DNA of 64,000 nucleotides from Stigmatella erecta (GTDB lineage: Bacteria; Myxococcota; Myxococcia; Myxococcales; Myxococcaceae). The notes under the pieces were generated by a model, which did not search any database, was not told the origin of the DNA, and was given only the letters and a program-made list of their open reading frames with translations. A program made the position numbers and the translations under genes. Position 1 is the first letter of the stretch. Every line of letters starts with the position of its first letter. The DNA lies in the NCBI RefSeq assembly GCF_900111745.1, contig NZ_FOIJ01000004.1, positions 62,001 to 126,000 of the forward strand. The letters are read 5' to 3'. This document shows positions 35,175 through 43,996 of this stretch, in pieces.

Positions 35175-36161
35175 ATGGGCGTCGATTCCACGCGCGGCTC
35201 GTCTTCTGTTTCCAACTCGGTCTCTTCCCGCGGCACCTCGCAGGGGTCCTCTGCGAACGCGACCACCAGCGTCAACACGACCACCCCGGATGTGGCGCAG
35301 AGCAACACCGTCGCCAAGACCCCGACGGTGAACTTCGATCAGAGCACGTTCGAGCCGGCCAAGAACGTCGCGTCGATGCCGAACCTCATGTCGCCCACCC
35401 CGATCCGAAATCAGCAGGTGGACGCGGCGGCCTTTGACCCGGCCAAGGCCCTGGAGGCGGCGCCCGAGCTCCTGGGGACCACCCCCCTGAACCCCACGCC
35501 GCAGACCTTCGTCAGCGACTTCGAAGTGCCCGAGGGGCAGCTGACGTTCGATGCCGAGGGGCTCGAGACGAAGGGGCCCTACTTCAGCCGCGAGGCCCAC
35601 TGGCCCGGGGGCGCGTCGGGGGTCACCATCGGCCGCGGCTACGACATGAAGGGGCGGTCGGAGGAGACCGTTCGCTCGGATCTGATCGCCGCGGGCGTGC
35701 CCGATGCCGACGCCGAGCTGCTGGCCCAGGGCGCGGGGCTGTCGGGCAAGGAAGCCTCCGACTTCACCAAACGGGAGGATGTGGCCGCTATCGAAATCAG
35801 CCCCGCAGCCCAGAAGGAACTGTTCACCAAGGTGTACGACCACTACGAGTCGGAGGTGAAGCGCATCTCCAGCAAGGACGACGCGGTCGCCAAGTACGGC
35901 AGCGTCGACTTTGACAACCTGGATCCCGCCATCAAGGACGTCGCCGTGGATCTGATCTACCGGGGCGACTACACGAGCTCCACCCGGAAGGAGATTCAGC
36001 AGCACCTCGTCAACAATGATCTCCAGGGGCTCTACGACGTGCTCTCGGATGAGAGCAAGATGACCGGCGACTGGGGCGTCCCGCAGGATCGCTTCGAGCG
36101 GCGCCGGGATTACCTGAGGGCGGCGCTGGACGCGAACGCCGCGGCCGCGGCTCAGGAGTAA
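35175..36161 (+). CDS. Muramidase-like (pesticin/T4-lysozyme-type) protein with Ser/Thr-rich leader
   Basis: A 328-residue protein without a signal peptide. Residues 1-110 are Ser/Thr/Asn/Pro-rich and disordered, with repeated phrases (STFEPAKNVASMPNLM, AAFDPAKALEAAPELL). From about 120 it resembles the pesticin-like muramidase domain: LTFDAEGLETKG (Glu128), then SGVTIGRGYDM (Thr151, Asp157), matching the Glu-Thr-Asp catalytic layout of T4-type lysozymes, with NLDPAIKDVAVDLIYRGDY later. It would cut peptidoglycan. With no signal peptide it would need a specialised export route or act after lysis, as effectors and bacteriocins do (inference). Confidence 0.65.
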   Translation: MGVDSTRGSSSVSNSVSSRGTSQGSSANATTSVNTTTPDVAQSNTVAKTPTVNFDQSTFEPAKNVASMPNLMSPTPIRNQQVDAAAFDPAKALEAAPELLGTTPLNPTPQTFVSDFEVPEGQLTFDAEGLETKGPYFSREAHWPGGASGVTIGRGYDMKGRSEETVRSDLIAAGVPDADAELLAQGAGLSGKEASDFTKREDVAAIEISPAAQKELFTKVYDHYESEVKRISSKDDAVAKYGSVDFDNLDPAIKDVAVDLIYRGDYTSSTRKEIQQHLVNNDLQGLYDVLSDESKMTGDWGVPQDRFERRRDYLRAALDANAAAAAQE

Positions 36162-36208
36162 GCGGGAGAATCCTGCCCCTGTGAGCATAGATGCTCGCTG
36201 GGGCACGG

Positions 36209-36232
36209 CGCTGGGGCGGGGAAGCCCCAGCG
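36209..36232 (+). terminator. GC hairpin after the muramidase-like gene
   Basis: A perfect 9-bp stem (CGCTGGGGC / GCCCCAGCG) with loop GGGGAA, 48 bases past the stop. No T-run follows, so terminator function is tentative. Confidence 0.4.
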
Positions 36233-36361
36233 GCCACGCGCCGCATTGAATCGCGCTCGGGGCGCGATGATGCTGGGCGTTGCGTAGGACCGGAAATCAC
36301 CACTCCCGGCTTTACTGTTTAATCCATTGATCCTGGGTAAGGCCTCCAGCAGGCTGGTGCC

Positions 36362-37558
36362 ATGAACTCTCTGTCATGGACAAGCCGTGTCTTGAGCCGT
36401 TTCTCGCTGCGTGCCAAGCGGCCGGCGTGGGCCCTCCTCCTGGCGCCGGTCATCGCATGCGCCCCGGGTGAACCCTCGGAGGCCGGCGCCGGGCCCGTGG
36501 CGAGCGTGGAAGAAGCCCTCCCGGCCGGTGGCTGGAGCGTGCTGATGGCGAATGGCGGAGCGCCGATCCGGAGCATCGCCCGCCGCTCGGATGGGTGGCT
36601 GATCGGCGGGGCGAGCACGGGCCACGGCATCACGGTCTGGGCCAGCCGCGACAATGGCGCGAGCTGGTTCGTCCACGGCTCCGTCGCGAACAATCCGAAC
36701 GTGGAGTTCGGCGACGTGACGATGCGGGCCATCCCCGGCACGAGCACCCTCTTCTGTGCCTTCCGGGAGTACGCCGGTGGGCAGTGGCGCGTCACGGTCA
36801 CCCGGAGTGACAACAATGGGGACAGCTGGGGCTACGACAGCACCGTCGTGGGGCCCACGCCCTACTTCGTGGGCGCGCCGTTTCTCTTCCAGCGCGCGAA
36901 CGGCGATCTTCAGGTGTACTACGACTCGGAGCTGCTCGCGGCGCAGCGGGGGTACCCGGGCCACCAGTGGATCGCGATGCAGGGACGCCAGGGCATCACG
37001 GGCGCATGGACGGCGTATGGCACCGTGGCCGTGTCCTGGGACAAGCGCGCCGGGGCGCTCAACCGAGATGGCATGCCCACGGTCGTGCAGCTCGGGGGAG
37101 ACCGGCTCATGGCCGTCGTCGAGGGCGTGGAGGCGTTCCCCACCGGCGGCGCCCGCGCCAATGTCATCAACGCCGTGCAGTCATGGGATGGCGGCAAGAC
37201 TTGGGACGAGTCCCTGCGCCGCACCATCTACCAGTCACGCATCGATCCGGGCTCGGGGCGGCGTTACAACGCCTACGTGCCATTCGCCATCCGTGTGGGC
37301 AACGGGCCCGTGGGGGTCGCATTCTGCACCGACGAGGACAAGGCGGGGCCGCCGGATGCCGCGAACGCGCCGGTGGACCAGCGCAATTGCCATGTCGGCT
37401 ACATCAGCACGACCACCAACTTCGAGACCTGGTCCGGCGCCAGCTCCGTGTGGACGGCGACCTCGCGCAACTACACGCCGGGCCTCTTCGAGCGCGCCCT
37501 CAACGACGTCATCGTGGTGATTGACGGGCTGGGCTCCCACCGGGTCTTGAGGCGGTGA
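36362..37558 (+). CDS. Sialidase-fold (BNR-repeat) lipoprotein, GH93-like
   Basis: A 398-residue protein with a lipoprotein signal (WALLLAPVIAC). The mature part is a six-bladed propeller with Asp-box motifs ASRDNGASWF, SDNNGDSWG and SWDGGKTWD. Typical active-site-like segments are LFCAFREY and DLQVYYDSEL. This pattern fits the sialidase superfamily; the arrangement is close to GH93 exo-arabinanases, which would agree with the arabinofuranose-binding domains of the next gene, but GH33-type activity is not excluded. The next gene starts 85 bp on, on the same strand. Confidence 0.7.
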   Translation: MNSLSWTSRVLSRFSLRAKRPAWALLLAPVIACAPGEPSEAGAGPVASVEEALPAGGWSVLMANGGAPIRSIARRSDGWLIGGASTGHGITVWASRDNGASWFVHGSVANNPNVEFGDVTMRAIPGTSTLFCAFREYAGGQWRVTVTRSDNNGDSWGYDSTVVGPTPYFVGAPFLFQRANGDLQVYYDSELLAAQRGYPGHQWIAMQGRQGITGAWTAYGTVAVSWDKRAGALNRDGMPTVVQLGGDRLMAVVEGVEAFPTGGARANVINAVQSWDGGKTWDESLRRTIYQSRIDPGSGRRYNAYVPFAIRVGNGPVGVAFCTDEDKAGPPDAANAPVDQRNCHVGYISTTTNFETWSGASSVWTATSRNYTPGLFERALNDVIVVIDGLGSHRVLRR

Positions 37559-37602
37559 ACCCAGGCGCCGCCCGGCGCGGCGCCCCTTTCATGTCTGGGA
37601 TT

Positions 37603-37648
37603 TTCATGGAAAAGCCTCTTAAAAAGGTTTAATTGGCTTTTCCATGAA
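37603..37648 (+). promoter_or_regulatory. 14-bp inverted repeat covering the GH2 start codon
   Basis: Arms 37603-37616 (TTCATGGAAAAGCC) and 37635-37648 are perfectly complementary around an 18-nt spacer. The right arm contains the GH2 start codon (37644-37646), and the left arm contains another ATG that opens an eight-codon frame, MEKPLKKV, ending at 37632. In mRNA the stem would hide the start codon; in DNA it is a palindromic operator candidate. No other ribosome site lies close to the GH2 ATG. Confidence 0.6.
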
Positions 37649-40412
37649 TCCATCTACTTGGCGAAACCGCCTGGGCTCCGTGGCCCGGCGGCTGCTACCG
37701 CTGTGTTGTGGTGTGTTCTCTCTTCAAGGCGCTCAGGCCGCCTGGTCCTTGAAGCCACCGCCGCTGTCCACGCAGTGGACCTCGCAGGTGTCTCCCTCGA
37801 ACGCCCTGCCGGAGTATCCCCGGCCGCAGATGGTCCGCGCAGACTGGCTCAACCTCAACGGGGAGTGGCAGTTCGGCAACGCCAGCGCGGGCCAGACGCC
37901 TCCGTTCGGCCAGAACCTCGCCGAGAGCGTGCTGGTGCCCTTCCCCATCGAGTCGGGCCTGTCGGGCATCAAGCGGCACCAGGACCGCATGTGGTACCGG
38001 CGCACCTTCACGGTGCCCGCGGCCTGGAACGGCCGCCGGGTGCAGTTGAACTTCGGCGCCGTGGACTGGGAGGCCACCGTCTACGTGAATGGCCAGCGCG
38101 CCGGTGTTCACCAGGGCGGCTTCGACGGCTTCAGCTTCGACATCACCGGCTTGCTCAACGGGGGCACCAACGAGCTCATCGTCGGCGTCTATGATCCCAC
38201 CGACGCGGGGACTCAGCCCGTGGGCAAGCAGACCAACAACCCGCAGGGTATCGAGTACACGGGCGCCTCGGGCATCTGGCAGACGGTGTGGCTGGAGCCG
38301 ACAGCGGCGGCCCGGGTGACCCGGCTGGACATGACGCCGGACGTGGCCGGCTCCGCCCTGCGCCTGACGGTGCGCGGCACGGGCCTCAGCGGCCAGACGG
38401 TGGAGGCGGTGGCCTTCGATGGCACCACCCAGGTGGGCAGCGCCACGGGCAGCGTGGACGGAGAGATCCGCATCCCCGTGCCCAACCCCAAGCTCTGGTC
38501 TCCCGAGAGCCCCTTCCTCTACGACTTGCGCGTGTCGCTCAAGAGCGGCGCCACCACCGTGGATCAGGTGACGAGCTACTTCGGCATGCGCTCGGTGGGC
38601 CTGAAGCTCGTGGGCGGCGTGCTGCGGCCGGTGCTCAACGGCCAGTTCGTCTTCCAGATGGGCACGCTGGACCAGGGCTACTGGCCGGACGGCATCTACA
38701 CCGCGCCCACGGACGCGGCGCTGAAGTTCGACATCCAGAAGCACAAGGACCTGGGCTACAACCTCATCCGCAAGCACATCAAGGTGGAGCCGCAGCGCTG
38801 GTTCTACTGGGCCGACAAGCTGGGCATCCTCGTGTGGCAGGACATGCCGTGCATGGACTCCGGCAAGAGCCCCACCACCGCAGCGAAGGCGCAGTTCGAG
38901 CTCGAGATGCGCGAGATGGTGGATGAGCACCGCAGCTCGCCCTCGGTCATCGTCTGGGTGGTGCAGAACGAGGGCTGGGGCCAGTATGACCAGGCGCGGT
39001 TGGCGGACCTGGTGAAGGGGTGGGATTCCAGCCGCCTCGTGGACAACATGAGCGGCGTCAACTGCTGCGGCGCGGTGGATGGCGGTAACGGCGACCTGGT
39101 GGACTGGCACGTCTACGTGGGCCCGGGTTCACCGCCCCCCTCGTCCAAGCGCGCCGCGGTGGTGGGCGAGTTCGGCGGCCTGGGCCTGAAGGTGGCCGGC
39201 CACCTCTGGAACCCCAACGGCGGCTTCTTCAGCTACGAGGAGGTGCCCGACAGCGCCACGCTGACCAGCCGCTACGTGGGGCTCATCAAGTCGATCCAGC
39301 CGCTGATGAACCGGCCTGGCCTGAGCGCGGCCGTGTACACGGAAATCACCGACGTGGAGGGCGAGATCAACGGCGTCCTCACGTACGACCGGGCCATCGT
39401 CAAGGTGGACGCCAACGCGGTGCGCACGGCGCACCTCAACCTGCTCGCCGCTTCGCGCCAGCTCAACTCCCAGGGCCTCCTGCCCGTGGGCCAGCACCGC
39501 TCGTTGCAGGTGATGGTGCCGGGGTACACCGACCGGTACCTGCGCCACTTCGAGAGCCTGGGCAGCACCGAGGTGGTGACCCGCACCAGCAGCGGCACGG
39601 CCAAGCAGGATGCGACGTTCAAGATCGTCGCGGGCCTCGCGGATGCGGCCTGCTACTCGTTCGAGTCGCGCAACTTCCCGGGCAGCTACCTGCGGCACTT
39701 CAACAGCCGCATCCGCCGGGATGCGCGGGACGGCTCGGCGGTCTTTGATCAGGACGCGACCTTCTGTGCCCGCGCGGCGCTGGATGGCTCGCCGGCCGTG
39801 TCGCTGGAGTCCAAGAACAAGCCTGGCCACTACCTGCGCCACCGCAGCAGCGAGGTGTGGGTGGATGCGTTCAGCGACACCGCGGGCTTCCGCCAGGATG
39901 CGGCCTGGGGCATCGCGCCCCCCTGGTGGCAGAGCAACGCGAATGTCCCCCAGGGCTCGTTCCAGTCCCTCCAGGTGACGACGCCCGGCTACACCAACCG
40001 CTACCTGCGCCACATCGACAACGTGGCCAACACGGAGGTGGTGGACGCGGGCAGCAACGCCACGCTCAAGCAGGACGCGACGTTCAAGCTGGTGCCAGGC
40101 CTCGCCGAGTCGAGCTGCTACTCGTTCGAGTCTCGCAATTACCCGGGCCAGTACCTGCGGCACTTCAACAGCCGCATCCGCAAGGACGCGTCCGACGGCT
40201 CGACGGTCTTCCAGCAGGACGCCACCTTCTGTGCCCAGCCGGGTCTGTCGGGCACCGGCGTCTCGTTCGAGTCCTTCAACTTCCCCGGGCGCTACCTCCG
40301 CCATGCCACCTCCCAGGTGTGGATCGCCTCGGGCATTGGGACCACGTGGGATTCGCCCACGAGCTTCAACGAGGATGCGAGCTGGAACGTCGCGCCAGCC
40401 TGGGCGCCCTGA
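37644..40412 (+). CDS. GH2-family glycosidase with two C-terminal AbfB domains
   Basis: A 922-residue secreted enzyme with a signal peptide (LLPLCCGVFSLQGAQA). Domains in order: GH2 sugar-binding jelly roll (about 60-220; MWYRRTFTVPAAW), immunoglobulin-like domain (about 225-310), TIM barrel (about 320-600) with acid/base Glu443 in VVQNEGWG and nucleophile Glu509 in VVGEFGG. Two AbfB (CBM42) beta-trefoils follow, about 620-765 and 785-920, nearly repeating each other (SLQVMVPGYTDRYLRH; SLQVTTPGYTNRYLRH). AbfB domains bind arabinofuranose side chains, so it probably trims arabinose-containing polysaccharide. Its start codon lies in a perfect inverted repeat. Confidence 0.9.
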   Translation: MNPSTWRNRLGSVARRLLPLCCGVFSLQGAQAAWSLKPPPLSTQWTSQVSPSNALPEYPRPQMVRADWLNLNGEWQFGNASAGQTPPFGQNLAESVLVPFPIESGLSGIKRHQDRMWYRRTFTVPAAWNGRRVQLNFGAVDWEATVYVNGQRAGVHQGGFDGFSFDITGLLNGGTNELIVGVYDPTDAGTQPVGKQTNNPQGIEYTGASGIWQTVWLEPTAAARVTRLDMTPDVAGSALRLTVRGTGLSGQTVEAVAFDGTTQVGSATGSVDGEIRIPVPNPKLWSPESPFLYDLRVSLKSGATTVDQVTSYFGMRSVGLKLVGGVLRPVLNGQFVFQMGTLDQGYWPDGIYTAPTDAALKFDIQKHKDLGYNLIRKHIKVEPQRWFYWADKLGILVWQDMPCMDSGKSPTTAAKAQFELEMREMVDEHRSSPSVIVWVVQNEGWGQYDQARLADLVKGWDSSRLVDNMSGVNCCGAVDGGNGDLVDWHVYVGPGSPPPSSKRAAVVGEFGGLGLKVAGHLWNPNGGFFSYEEVPDSATLTSRYVGLIKSIQPLMNRPGLSAAVYTEITDVEGEINGVLTYDRAIVKVDANAVRTAHLNLLAASRQLNSQGLLPVGQHRSLQVMVPGYTDRYLRHFESLGSTEVVTRTSSGTAKQDATFKIVAGLADAACYSFESRNFPGSYLRHFNSRIRRDARDGSAVFDQDATFCARAALDGSPAVSLESKNKPGHYLRHRSSEVWVDAFSDTAGFRQDAAWGIAPPWWQSNANVPQGSFQSLQVTTPGYTNRYLRHIDNVANTEVVDAGSNATLKQDATFKLVPGLAESSCYSFESRNYPGQYLRHFNSRIRKDASDGSTVFQQDATFCAQPGLSGTGVSFESFNFPGRYLRHATSQVWIASGIGTTWDSPTSFNEDASWNVAPAWAP

Positions 40413-40457
40413 GGCCAAGGACAAGGCGCCAGCACGCCCTGCTGCTGGGCGCTCGGC

Positions 40458-40489
40458 CCGGGGGAGTACGGGTTGCCGTACTTCCCCGG
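40458..40489 (+). terminator. Long hairpin after the GH2 gene
   Basis: A 14-bp stem (CCGGGGGAGTACGG pairing with CCGTACTTCCCCGG, one G-U pair in RNA) with a 4-nt loop, 46 bases past the stop. Another imperfect hairpin (GCGCC/GGCGC) precedes it. No T-run, but the stem is strong enough to be a transcript end. Confidence 0.5.
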
Positions 40490-40693
40490 TGAGCTCCTGA
40501 GGAACCAGCAGGAATAATGCAGTGCGTTATCCGGGCGGAGTGCTTCTCTCCAGGGGCCCAAATCCCCAGATTCAGGGCACTTGGGCGGCGCCGGCAAAAA
40601 GAAAATGGGGCATGTCGATCTCGCCAGCCCTCATTCGTCGCGCAAGCAGAGGCGGGGAGGAGACCCCGCCCCTCACCTGAAGGAGACACGACG

Positions 40694-41125
40694 ATGCGAT
40701 TCATGATCCTGGTCAAGGCCGACAAGAACAGCGAGGCGGGCACGCTTCCGGACGAGAAGCTCATGACCGACATGGGGAAGTACAACGAGGAGCTGATGAA
40801 GGCAGGCGTGCTGCTCGCGGGGGATGGACTTCACCCGAGCTCCAAGGGCGTGCGGGTCAAGTTCTCGGGCACCCAGCGCACCGTGGTGGATGGGCCCTTC
40901 GCCGAGACGAAGGAGCTGGTCGCCGGCTTCTGGATCTTCCAGGTGAAGTCGAGGGAAGAGGCGATCGAATGGGTCAAGCGCTGCCCCAACCCCATGTTGG
41001 GAGACAGCGAGATCGAGATCCGTCAGATCTTCGAGCCGGAGGACTTCGGTCCCGAGTTCACGCCCCAGCTGCGCGAGGCGGAGGATCGCCTGCGTGCACA
41101 GCTGGAATCGAAGAAGTCGCCGTGA
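40694..41125 (+). CDS. YCII-related (DGPF) protein, partner of the ECF sigma factor
   Basis: A 143-residue protein started at ATG 40694 behind GGAGACACGACG. The signature is RTVVDGPFAETKELVAGFWIF, with MRFMILVKADKNSEAG at the start: the DGPF/YCII-related family, a ferredoxin-like fold of unknown enzymatic activity. Genes of this family are regularly placed beside ECF42 sigma factors and are their targets in studied bacteria. Here the sigma gene follows 49 bp later, in the same direction. Confidence 0.9.
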   Translation: MRFMILVKADKNSEAGTLPDEKLMTDMGKYNEELMKAGVLLAGDGLHPSSKGVRVKFSGTQRTVVDGPFAETKELVAGFWIFQVKSREEAIEWVKRCPNPMLGDSEIEIRQIFEPEDFGPEFTPQLREAEDRLRAQLESKKSP

Positions 41126-41174
41126 CACGCCCCGGTCTTGCACCGGTGGGGGGAAGGTGGTCTGACCGTTCTCC

Positions 41175-42443
41175 GTGACGGTCCCCCAGGTACATCGTGC
41201 GATCCAGGCGGTCTGGAGAATCGAGTCGGCCCGGCTGATCGCCGGTCTCGCGCGGCTCGTGCGCGATGTGGGCCTTGCCGAGGAACTCGCGCAGGATGCG
41301 CTCGTCACCGCGCTCGAGCGCTGGCCAGAGGTGGGCGTTCCGGACAACCCGGGCGCCTGGCTCATGGCCACCGCCAAGCGCCGGGCCATCGATGTGCTGC
41401 GCCGGAACCAGCGGCTCGTGCGCAAGCACGAGGAGCTCGGCCACCAGCTGGAGGCCCTGGCACCGGGCCCGCCGGAGCTCGACGCCGCGCTCGACGGCGA
41501 GGCCGGTGACGATCTGCTGCGCCTGATGTTCACGGCCTGCCATCCGGTGCTCTCGGCCGAGGCGCGTGTCGCGCTCACGCTCCGCCTGCTCGGGGGGCTG
41601 ACCACCGGGGAGATTGCCCGCGCGTTCCTCGTCCCGGAGCCGACGGTCGCTCAGCGCATCGTCCGGGCCAAGCGGACCCTGTCCGAGGCGCGCGTCCCCT
41701 TCGAGGTTCCCCGGGGGGACGCGCTGGCCGGGCGGCTGTCCTCGGTGCTTCAGGTCATCTACCTCATCTTCAACGAAGGCTACGCGGCGGCCTCGGGGGA
41801 CGACTGGATGCGGCCCGAGCTGTGTGAGGACGCTCTGCGCCTGGGCCGCATCCTGGTGGGCCTCGTTCCGCGGGAGCCCGAGGTCCACGGCCTCGTGGCG
41901 CTCATGGAGCTTCAGGCCTCCCGCTCGCGGGCAAGGCTCGGTTCAGCGGGAGAGCCCATCCTGCTGCTGGAGCAGAACCGCGCGCGCTGGGACCGCCTGC
42001 TCATCCACCGGGGGCTCCAGGCCCTCGCGCAGGCCGAGGCGCTGGGCGGCACGCGGGGGCCGTACACGTTGCAGGCAGCGATCGCCGCTTGCCACGCCCG
42101 GGCGGTGACAGCGGCGGAGACGGACTGGGTCCGCATCGCCGCGCTCTACGCGGCGCTCGCCCAGGTGACGCCCTCGCCCATCGTGGAACTCAACCGGGCG
42201 GTCGCGCTCTCGATGGCCTTCGGTCCCGAGGCGGGTCTGGAGCTGGCCGATACGCTCGTCTCGGAGCCAGCGCTCAAGGGGTATCACCTCTTGCCGAGCG
42301 TGCGAGGGGATCTGCTCGCGAAGCTCGGCCGCCTCGACGAGGCCCGTGCGCAGTTCGAGCATGCGGCGTCGCTCACGCGAAATACCCGTGAGCGCGCGCT
42401 GCTCCTGGACCGCGCCGCGGCGTGTGCACGCGCATCGCCCTAG
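41175..42443 (+). CDS. ECF42-like RNA polymerase sigma factor with long C-terminal domain
   Basis: A 422-residue protein started at GTG 41175. Residues 1-170 hold sigma regions 2 and 4: RDVGLAEELAQDALVTALERWPE and LTLRLLGGLTTGEIARAFLVPEPTVAQRIVRAKRTL. The rest (DUF6596-like) contains VIYLIFNEGYAA, GRILVGLVPREPEVHGLVALMELQASR and TPSPIVELNRAVALSMAFGPEAGLE, which together form the TPR-like C-terminal extension of the ECF42 group. That extension controls activity; there is no classical anti-sigma gene nearby. It partners the DGPF gene upstream. Confidence 0.92.
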   Translation: MTVPQVHRAIQAVWRIESARLIAGLARLVRDVGLAEELAQDALVTALERWPEVGVPDNPGAWLMATAKRRAIDVLRRNQRLVRKHEELGHQLEALAPGPPELDAALDGEAGDDLLRLMFTACHPVLSAEARVALTLRLLGGLTTGEIARAFLVPEPTVAQRIVRAKRTLSEARVPFEVPRGDALAGRLSSVLQVIYLIFNEGYAAASGDDWMRPELCEDALRLGRILVGLVPREPEVHGLVALMELQASRSRARLGSAGEPILLLEQNRARWDRLLIHRGLQALAQAEALGGTRGPYTLQAAIAACHARAVTAAETDWVRIAALYAALAQVTPSPIVELNRAVALSMAFGPEAGLELADTLVSEPALKGYHLLPSVRGDLLAKLGRLDEARAQFEHAASLTRNTRERALLLDRAAACARASP

Positions 42444-43996
42444 GAGTCCTGTCGCGCCGCTAGGGGCGTCAGGTGCGCGAGGAACTCCAGGGCCTTCACC
42501 CCGGGCAGGAAGAAGTAGCCTCCGCCCTTCATGGTGACGAAGCTCTGGAGGTTCATCACGCACCGCCGCAAGGGTTTGGCCGGAAGGGTCATCATTCCAC
42601 GGTCGTGCCCCGATGCGACCGGATCCTGCTCGTTGTAAAGCCGCCCGGTCTTTTCATTGTTCATCCAGCTCTGCTGGATGAATTCGAACTGCCGTCCGAT
42701 GTTGGCGTTGAGCGCGATGAAGATCAGCCCCCGTCCAGAAGAGGGAGGTCCGCCCTCCTCACGGGAGGTGTCATAGGCGATGCCCCGGCGGAGGATCCGG
42801 TGCCGGCGGCTCACCTTCAGGGACAGGTCTGGGGTGGGGGCCAGGGCATCTCGGGGGTTGGTGCGCCGGACGTGGGACGTCACCGGACACCCCAGCCCTC
42901 CTTCATCCTCCTGGGCATAGCGGAACGCGTTCGAGGGCGGTTGAGCCCCGAGATCGGGGGCTTCGTATTGACCTGGCTTCAAGGCGGCTCCGTTGGGCCA
43001 GCGCCCCAGAAGCTTGGCCTTGAGCCACTCCTTCCTTTTCTCATCATCCCCGCAGCCGGAGGGGGCGAGCGCCTTGTTCTTCTCCAGGAAGGCCTGGAGC
43101 CCGTCGACGTCTTGCTCGAGTTTGCGCAGCACGAGGTAGGTTCCGTTGAGCCCCAGGTCCTTGCGGTCCGGCGCCTCCGCCGGACCGAGCCGGGCCTGGG
43201 GGTCCAGGGCGGCGGGGACGCTCGGGGAGAGGGGCTTCTCCTGGTACTCGTTCTCGTGACCGAGGATGAACTCACCCGCGGCGATGGGGCTGTCGTATTC
43301 ATCAGAGTCCCGTGAGGGCTTCATGAAGCCTCGAATCACGGGCTGGGAGAGCGAGTCCCGGAAGCCGAAGTGCTCCCGGAAGAAGATCTGCCCATCCTTC
43401 TCTTCCCGAAGATGGGTGGCGCGCTGGCAGTAGAGCTCCCGGAATCCCTGGGCCACCAGCCGCTCGCGCTGGCGTGACAGCATGGTCCGAAGGATGTCCT
43501 CGCTGCGGGCATAGAGCATCAGCAGCAGGTGGATGTCTTCCGGAGGCGGACCGCCCGGCCGTTTGCCGCCGAAGTCCCAGTGCTCCGGGGCGCCCGGCCC
43601 CGTATCCCCGAGCACATGGGCCCGCCCGGCCATGCCCTGCCGGAACTCGTAGGGGAAGGTCTGGAGGGATTTCTCGTCCAGGCCCAGGGCCTTGAGGCCC
43701 TGCCAGGTGAAGGCGGTATTCAGGCACGCGTGCCGCCGCTCCCGCTGCTCACGAGGGATCTCCTCCGCGGTCGTGAGTTCCCCTCTCAGAATCTCTTGAA
43801 GCCATGCCCGGGCTGGGCCTGCTTGCTCGATCTTCAGAAGGAGAAAAGCGGCGGCCGTCATGTGCCGGTATCCATGAATGAGAGGTCCCTGGATGTCATC
43901 CAACCTCACTGGGGCTGGCTGCAGGGGAGGACCGGGAAGGACGCGTGGCGCCAGTGCCTGGCGCGCGAAGGACAGCCATCTTCCGGGGAATGACAT
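42440..43996 (-). CDS. DyP-type heme peroxidase
   Basis: A 518-residue protein, within the long DyP class. The distal motif GFxDGxSxP appears as FGFRDSLSQPVIRGF: the catalytic Asp (about 214) is kept but the Gly after it is Ser. The proximal heme His is in CPVTSHVRRTNPRDA (about 375), with the distal-side Arg probably in ALNANIGRQFEFIQ. No signal peptide. ATG 43996 has a good site (CCAGGAG) but puts the first 101 bp inside the upstream gene. It oxidises dyes, lignin-like compounds or other substrates with peroxide; the true substrate is unknown. Convergent with the sigma gene (4-bp overlap). Confidence 0.87.
   Translation of the reverse strand: MSFPGRWLSFARQALAPRVLPGPPLQPAPVRLDDIQGPLIHGYRHMTAAAFLLLKIEQAGPARAWLQEILRGELTTAEEIPREQRERRHACLNTAFTWQGLKALGLDEKSLQTFPYEFRQGMAGRAHVLGDTGPGAPEHWDFGGKRPGGPPPEDIHLLLMLYARSEDILRTMLSRQRERLVAQGFRELYCQRATHLREEKDGQIFFREHFGFRDSLSQPVIRGFMKPSRDSDEYDSPIAAGEFILGHENEYQEKPLSPSVPAALDPQARLGPAEAPDRKDLGLNGTYLVLRKLEQDVDGLQAFLEKNKALAPSGCGDDEKRKEWLKAKLLGRWPNGAALKPGQYEAPDLGAQPPSNAFRYAQEDEGGLGCPVTSHVRRTNPRDALAPTPDLSLKVSRRHRILRRGIAYDTSREEGGPPSSGRGLIFIALNANIGRQFEFIQQSWMNNEKTGRLYNEQDPVASGHDRGMMTLPAKPLRRCVMNLQSFVTMKGGGYFFLPGVKALEFLAHLTPLAARQDS

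Noticed and set aside
34742..35437. A 231-codon frame starting MNVFDVDASAFTG
   Set aside because: Only the first 45 codons look coding; the remainder runs out of frame into the muramidase-like gene, so it is treated as debris.
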